Assembly (NCBI GenBank): GCA_964427955.1
Contig: CAYRWY010000181.1
Span: forward strand, 1-10,678
Length of the DNA stretch: 10,678 nucleotides
DNA from: JACRBK01 sp964427955
Lineage (GTDB): Bacteria > Chloroflexota > Anaerolineae > Aggregatilineales > Aggregatilineaceae
Reading direction: 5' to 3'
Part shown: positions 7,401-10,678 of the stretch, piece by piece
Layout: each line of letters begins with the position of its first letter
Position numbering within the stretch: position 1 is the first letter of the stretch
The notes under the pieces: model-generated
What the model was told of the DNA's origin: nothing
The model's input: the letters and a program-made list of their open reading frames with translations, nothing else
Database searches by the model: none
Program-made: the position numbers and the translations under genes

Positions 7401-7454
7401 CTTCACCCCCCGGCCCCCTCTCCATTCGAAAAACACAATGGAGAGGGGGCCGGG
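7401..7454. terminator. Shared terminator hairpin made from a C-rich repeat (copy 1)
   Basis: An 18-bp perfect stem, CCCGGCCCCCTCTCCATT (7409-7426) with its exact complement at 7437-7454, encloses the 10-base loop CGAAAAACAC. It starts 12 bases after the GH65 stop and ends one base before the peptidase stop codon, so it fills the convergent gap and probably blocks transcription both ways, although neither side has a T run. Its left part (7401-7424) matches 9379-9402 at 23 of 24 positions, which makes it one copy of a dispersed repeat. Confidence 0.8.
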
Positions 7455-7455
7455 A

Positions 7456-9255
7456 TCAGTCCAGTTCGTAGGTCAGCATCAACCGCTCAGGCGCTTGTCC
7501 ACGCGCGCCCAGTTGATCCTGCATGTCTCCCAACAACCGTGCGGCACGCTGGTTCAGGCGCGTGTCGTGAAGCAATTCAACCGCCTGATCAAACTCCTGA
7601 TGATTCCATAACCACACTGCCGACACCAGCCGACCGTGCCACTGGCCCAAAATCAGGCGCAGCCAACTCACCCCGATCAGCCCGGCCAGCAGCAGGAGCG
7701 CCACACGGGTATAGGTCACTTGAAGGGACGGCGCGGCTTCCATATCGGGCACCGTAACTACCACAAACGCCACCATCAGGGCCAGGCGCAGGTACCGGAG
7801 ACCGCGCCAGGGCTGCTGACCGTCCGGGATCGTCGTGATCTCCCAGGCCGATTTCGGTTCGACCACCCCGTTCAGAGGCTTTTGCGAGCGTTGGACCGGT
7901 GCCGAGGACTTCAACGCATCTTGAAAGAAAACGCGGCGTTGAACCAGGGCGGTCATCTCGGCTTGCAGTTTCTCACACTCCGGCAGCCAGCCCGCTACGG
8001 ACGCTGTGTCCTCCTCCACCGGCGTCTCCGGCGCGATCTTCGCGACCCATTCTATCCGGCGCGCGGCCCCCGGATGGGTGTCATAGGGGAGCGCCCAATG
8101 ATTGAACGCCCATCCAATGCGGGACTCCAGCGCCGACCGTTCATAACCCGGCAAGATCGCTGGAAGCTGCCAGAGATTCCTCAACTCACGCTTTTCTTCG
8201 CGCGCCAGGGCGATTTCTGTGGCAACCTGCGCCTCAAACTCTATGCTCTGGCGAATAACCCTGGTGAGCGCGGCGTTCAAATTCGCCCCCCCGTAGGCCC
8301 GCGCAGCCAGACGGTCAGCCGCCGCCTCCTGCAACTGGGAAGCCCCCAGCGAGACCCGCAGGAAAACCTCGGCGTAGTACGATAGAAACAGCCACACGGG
8401 GTTGAACCACACGCTCTGCCCATGCTGTCGAAAGGTGCGCACCATTTCGAACAGGGCCACCTTGACCCGCTGGGCCACCTGGCCACCCGCGACATCGCCC
8501 CCGACCACATGCCCGTATTCGTGGGCCAGAATCGTCTTCAACTGGGTGGACGTCAGGCGAGATAGCGCGGCCACGCCCAGATCAAGGCCGAGCTGCCCCT
8601 GGCCGCGTAACTGCTCACCCCATGAACCCAGGGAATAGACGCGTACCACCGGCTCCGGCACAAGATACACCCGGTCCACCGGTCGCGCCCCGACCCGGCG
8701 CGCGACCTCCTCGACCGCCCCCCACAATTGCGGAGCTTCAGCCCTGGACAAGAGATGTCCCTGAGGTTTCTCATTGATCCGCACTCGAAACACCCGCCAC
8801 AGGGATGACCATGAAAAATAGGAAATCACGCCGATCAGCAGCGGTCGGCGCCAATCCGCAGAACTCACCTGGATCAGGCTGCCCACCAGCCAGCCGGTGA
8901 ACAGCACCACCGCGAAAATAAGACTCGCGTAGAAATAGAGGACGAGCAGAATAATGAGGACACGATACAGCCTGCTCAGCAACCGCAGTTTCACACTGCG
9001 CTGGAAATCAGGCTCGAAGTCCGATCGCGACATCAGCGCCAGCGTGTACTCGCTGAGCAGGATGCCGCTCCACCGCAGCACTACGTGCGCGACCACCCAG
9101 ATCCCCAGCCCGTACACGATGGCGGTGAGGATGCGCTCCAGTGCCCCGCGCTGCGCAGGTTCGGCCAGAGGCGCGGACAGGCGGTCGGCATGGGCCACGC
9201 CGCTGGTGAGCAAGATTACCCCAAGAATCCATACGATTTGAATGCGCGTCTTCAC
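7456..9255 (-). CDS. Membrane-bound M48-family zinc metallopeptidase
   Basis: A 599-residue protein from a GTG at 9255. The start is chosen because AGGAGGGG lies a few bases upstream and the product then begins with a clean signal sequence, MKTRIQIVWILGVILLTSGVAHA, with likely cleavage after AHA. An upstream ATG at 9276 lacks such a site. Hydrophobic segments lie near residues 40-63, 98-128 and 138-153. The M48 catalytic core follows: AHEYGH with zinc ligands H245 and H249 and catalytic E246, the third ligand E310 in QEAAAD (309-314), and the late motif THP at 393-395. Two more hydrophobic segments (about 490-506 and 516-535) precede a soluble tail. Family members (HtpX/Ste24-like) degrade misfolded or specific membrane proteins; the substrate here is unknown. 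The segments outside the core are not ones I recognise. The stop abuts the hairpin at 7409-7454. Confidence 0.87.
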   Translation of the reverse strand: MKTRIQIVWILGVILLTSGVAHADRLSAPLAEPAQRGALERILTAIVYGLGIWVVAHVVLRWSGILLSEYTLALMSRSDFEPDFQRSVKLRLLSRLYRVLIILLVLYFYASLIFAVVLFTGWLVGSLIQVSSADWRRPLLIGVISYFSWSSLWRVFRVRINEKPQGHLLSRAEAPQLWGAVEEVARRVGARPVDRVYLVPEPVVRVYSLGSWGEQLRGQGQLGLDLGVAALSRLTSTQLKTILAHEYGHVVGGDVAGGQVAQRVKVALFEMVRTFRQHGQSVWFNPVWLFLSYYAEVFLRVSLGASQLQEAAADRLAARAYGGANLNAALTRVIRQSIEFEAQVATEIALAREEKRELRNLWQLPAILPGYERSALESRIGWAFNHWALPYDTHPGAARRIEWVAKIAPETPVEEDTASVAGWLPECEKLQAEMTALVQRRVFFQDALKSSAPVQRSQKPLNGVVEPKSAWEITTIPDGQQPWRGLRYLRLALMVAFVVVTVPDMEAAPSLQVTYTRVALLLLAGLIGVSWLRLILGQWHGRLVSAVWLWNHQEFDQAVELLHDTRLNQRAARLLGDMQDQLGARGQAPERLMLTYELD

Positions 9256-9378
9256 GGTCTCCCCTCCTATGCCCATCGGCGAAGGCAGTTCTCTGGGGAA
9301 AGTTACCGTTGGCGAACTCGCGACGGCGGCTGGGGGGATTTTCGAGTTACTGATCCTTGCATTGATCTCTAAACTTTA

Positions 9379-9423
9379 CCTCACCCCCCGGCCCCCTCTC
9401 CACGCGGTGGCGAGGGGGAGAGG
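9379..9423. repeat. C-rich palindromic repeat (copy 2)
   Basis: Bases 9379-9402 repeat 7401-7424 with one mismatch (CCTCACC for CTTCACC). The copy folds on itself: CCCCCTCTCCAC (9392-9403) pairs with GTGGCGAGGGGG (9407-9418) over 11 of 12 positions around a GCG loop. It forms the core of the element at 9347-9511. A third, truncated start (CCTCACCCCC) is at 10667-10676. Elements of this look are common between genes in Chloroflexota and cyanobacteria, from memory. Confidence 0.65.
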
Positions 9424-9445
9424 CACGGTGGAAAGGTTGGTGTAG

Positions 9446-9465
9446 GGGCGCAGCTTGCCGCACCC
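9446..9465. repeat. Degenerate GC palindrome inside the element
   Basis: GGGCGCAGC (9446-9454), TT, then GCCGCACCC (9457-9465) pair at seven of nine positions. It looks like a decayed copy of a GGGGCGCAGC-type palindrome and is separate from the neighbouring C-rich hairpin. Confidence 0.35.
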
Positions 9466-9577
9466 TGGCTGAAATGAAAAAGTTTACTTATTCCTGCAAG
9501 GATCAGTAGAACGAGTTGAGGTGAGTATCAAACGGCTGCGATGTTTTCGCCAGTGGTTCCTCTCCTTCCGAAATGGC

Positions 9578-9609
9578 GGTGCCTGCGGCGAGCCTGGGCC
9601 GCAGACACC
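9578..9609 (-). terminator. Terminator-like hairpin after the GlsB-type gene
   Basis: GGTGCCTGCGGC (9578-9589) pairs with GCCGCAGACACC (9598-9609) over 12 positions, with one mismatch that becomes a G-U wobble in the minus-strand RNA, around an 8-base loop. It lies 22 bases past the stop at 9632. The T run after it is poor (CCATTTC), so termination may be inefficient or factor-assisted. Confidence 0.42.
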
Positions 9610-9631
9610 TGGCTGGCTGACGATACTTATC

Positions 9632-9913
9632 TTAGCGCCCGATGATGCTGGCGGCAACGATCACCACCACGGCGCCGACGAAAGCGACGACCACGTCCGC
9701 GACGGTGATCCCTTTCGAGAGCGCGTCGGGCAGCGTGATGTCCAGGGCGTTGAACAAGAAGCCGCCCACGACGGCTCCCAGGACCCCAACTACGGTATTC
9801 CGGATCAGGTCATTCGACTTCTTGCCGCCGAAACGCTTGCCTAACAACGTGGTAGCTGCCGTTCCGGCCAGCGCGCCGACGATAATCAAGGCAATGATTT
9901 GTCCGAGATCCAT
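9632..9913 (-). CDS. GlsB/YeaQ/YmgE-family small membrane protein
   Basis: A 93-residue, very hydrophobic protein of the family often labelled transglycosylase-associated. Three membrane helices are visible at about 3-24, 38-57 and 70-91. The Gly/Ala-rich pattern GxxxGxxA in the first helix, the short basic loop LGKRFGGKKSNDLIRNTVVG (24-43), and GVLGAVVGGFLF in the second helix are typical. Members are usually induced by general or envelope stress, but no enzymatic activity is established. The ATG at 9913 is well supported by AAGGAG (9925-9920) about six bases upstream. The gene has its own promoter candidate (9970-9998) and a hairpin after its stop, so it is probably a single-gene transcript. 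Confidence 0.87.
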   Translation of the reverse strand: MDLGQIIALIIVGALAGTAATTLLGKRFGGKKSNDLIRNTVVGVLGAVVGGFLFNALDITLPDALSKGITVADVVVAFVGAVVVIVAASIIGR

Positions 9914-9969
9914 TTTCGACTCCTTGTGTTAGAAAGAGTGGCGAGCACATCTGCCCCCATCCCATCGGG

Positions 9970-9998
9970 AATCTAGCACAACGCCCGGAGCGTGACAA
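9970..9998 (-). promoter_or_regulatory. Sigma70-type promoter of the GlsB-type gene
   Basis: On the minus strand TTGTCA (9998-9993) is followed by exactly 17 bases and TAGATT (9975-9970). Each hexamer is close to consensus. Transcription would start near 9963, giving a leader of about 50 bases to the ATG at 9913. It lies in the 121-base gap behind the upstream membrane-protein gene. Confidence 0.5.
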
Positions 9999-10034
9999 CA
10001 GTCCCTTAGAACCAGCGCCTTGTCCAGGTCCTCC

Positions 10035-10598
10035 TCAAGCCAGCAGGTCCAGCAGTGCCGCACCGCCCGCATAGACCGTGATCGCATAGGCGAAACTCAG
10101 CACCACCCGCGCCATGCGCCGTCCCAGTGTGCCGGGCACGGGCAGCAGCCGCTTGAGCACGTTGGCGATCAGCAGTCCGATCACAATGATAACATTGAGC
10201 AGCAGCATGGCAATCGCCAGCAGACAGCCGCCCAACACGTCATCCGCACTGGACGAACTGCCGCCCACCGGTTGGGTCATAGCCGAAAACGGGTTCAGCA
10301 GGCTGTCCACCATCGTTTCTTCGATCTCGCCGCGCCGCCCCTTGAGCACCGACTGCCAGCCGGTCGCGGCCAACGCCACCGCGCTGATGTCGAGCACGAA
10401 CGCCGCCACCAGCGCCGCGTAACCGACCGGGTCGGACGGCTTTTTCCACAGCCAGGCCAGCACCACCGGGATGACCGCCCCAGCCAGTCCGGCCACCGGG
10501 CGCGCGAGTTCAACCAGGCAGCCTTTGCGGGGTTGCAGCCAGGCCACGATCAGAGCGCAGAGCAGGAGCATCACGAGGGATAAGGCCAGGATGATCAT
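10035..10598 (-). CDS. Uncharacterised integral membrane protein
   Basis: A 187-residue protein I do not recognise. Hydrophobic segments at about 2-20, 33-51, 57-80, 121-147 and 163-185 suggest five membrane helices. Between the third and fourth is a polar loop (about 85-119) containing VLKGRRGEIEETMVDSLLNP and a Ser run (GGSSSSADD). There is no cleavable signal peptide and no catalytic motif. The ATG at 10598 has GAGAGG about five bases upstream. The start of a repeat element lies only 22 bases upstream of the ATG, so that element probably supplies or interrupts its promoter. It precedes the GlsB-type gene by 121 bases on the same strand; a functional link is not shown. Confidence 0.75.
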   Translation of the reverse strand: MIILALSLVMLLLCALIVAWLQPRKGCLVELARPVAGLAGAVIPVVLAWLWKKPSDPVGYAALVAAFVLDISAVALAATGWQSVLKGRRGEIEETMVDSLLNPFSAMTQPVGGSSSSADDVLGGCLLAIAMLLLNVIIVIGLLIANVLKRLLPVPGTLGRRMARVVLSFAYAITVYAGGAALLDLLA

Positions 10599-10619
10599 AG
10601 GTCCTCTCTTGATCCGAAA

Positions 10620-10678
10620 TTACTGAGGCTCGCCTAAAAAACTAAACTTTTGATGCCCACGGTTGACCTCACCCCCTA
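10620..10678. repeat. Left end of a second copy of the composite element (cut by window edge)
   Basis: Aligned without gaps to 9347-9377, bases 10620-10650 match at 22 of 31 positions, including TTACTGA at the outer end and CTAAACTTT at the inner end with identical spacing. After a 16-base insertion the C-rich repeat begins again (CCTCACCCCC at 10667-10676), in the same order as at 9379. The rest lies beyond the window. The shared order of three blocks argues against chance. Confidence 0.48.

Larger units (their letters stand above)
9347..9511. mobile_element. Small composite intergenic element with terminal inverted repeats (MITE-like)
   Basis: TACTGATCCTTGCA (9348-9361) is repeated as its exact complement TGCAAGGATCAGTA (9495-9508). 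Eight bases inside each arm lies a second matching pair, TAAACTTT (9370-9377) and AAAGTTTA (9479-9486), so 24 of 30 positions pair across the two ends. The 161-bp interval holds a C-rich hairpin (9379-9423) and a degenerate palindrome (9446-9465) and has no credible reading frame. The 6-mer CGAGTT occurs at 9343-9348 and 9512-9517 and may be a target duplication, though the right copy is three bases from the arm. Non-autonomous insertion element is the best reading; a pair of facing regulatory sites is the alternative. It lies 92 bases upstream of the peptidase start. Confidence 0.5.

Noticed and set aside
5719..7611. 630-codon open frame on the plus strand in another frame over GH65
   Set aside because: Arg/Pro/Gly-rich frame-shifted shadow of GH65 that continues through the terminator hairpin into antisense peptidase sequence.
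9256..9276. ATG at 9276 as start of the M48 peptidase
   Set aside because: It would make the strong AGGAGGGG coding and put seven extra residues before a clean signal peptide. The GTG at 9255 fits better.
9242..9445. 67-codon plus-strand open frame over the gap upstream of the peptidase
   Set aside because: It begins inside the peptidase coding region antisense and runs through the repeat element. No ribosome site and no protein-like composition.

Overview
The window looks like chromosomal DNA of a GC-rich, free-living bacterium. A Chloroflexota (Anaerolineae-like) origin is my best guess. It rests on the overall style of the proteins, a Gram-positive-type SOS operator in front of uvrA, and intergenic C-rich/G-rich palindromic repeats of a kind I associate with that phylum. 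No rRNA or other marker settles it. The genes are ordinary single-copy types. I see no CRISPR array, tRNA, prophage or defence system. Most of the interest lies between the genes.

Layout. (1) 1-1129, minus: the N-terminal 376 codons of UvrA, running off the left edge. Its upstream region holds a sigma70-type promoter (TTGACA, 17 bp, TACACT) with a GAAC-N4-GTTC LexA-type box at the expected start of transcription, so uvrA appears to be SOS-controlled. (2) 1252-1524: a possible small plus-strand gene or remnant broken at a G5 run, followed by a strong bidirectional terminator. (3) 1525-4862, minus: a 1009-residue soluble histidine kinase with six PAS domains, four of them in an exact 122-residue period, then a 64-residue four-cysteine protein. 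(4) 5021-7396, plus: a GH65 disaccharide phosphorylase, divergent from the kinase. (5) 7409-7454: an 18-bp perfect hairpin filling the gap between the convergent phosphorylase and peptidase genes. It is one copy of a C-rich repeat. (6) 7456-9255, minus: a membrane-bound M48 zinc metallopeptidase with a signal peptide. (7) 9256-9631: a 376-base gap holding a 161-bp element with 14-bp perfect terminal inverted repeats, a second copy of the C-rich hairpin and a degenerate palindrome, then a terminator-like hairpin. (8) 9632-9913, minus: a GlsB/YeaQ/YmgE-family small membrane protein with a good promoter. (9) 10035-10598, minus: an unrecognised five-helix membrane protein. (10) 10620-10678: the left end of what looks like another copy of the element in (7), cut by the window edge.

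The genes do not form one pathway. UvrA is DNA repair, the kinase and its small partner are signalling, GH65 is reserve or compatible-solute sugar turnover, and the M48 and GlsB-type proteins are envelope or stress housekeeping. The most noteworthy observation is the recurring composite intergenic element (TACTGA end, CTAAACTTT box, C-rich hairpin). It sits just upstream of two minus-strand genes, and its hairpin also appears as the terminator between two convergent genes.
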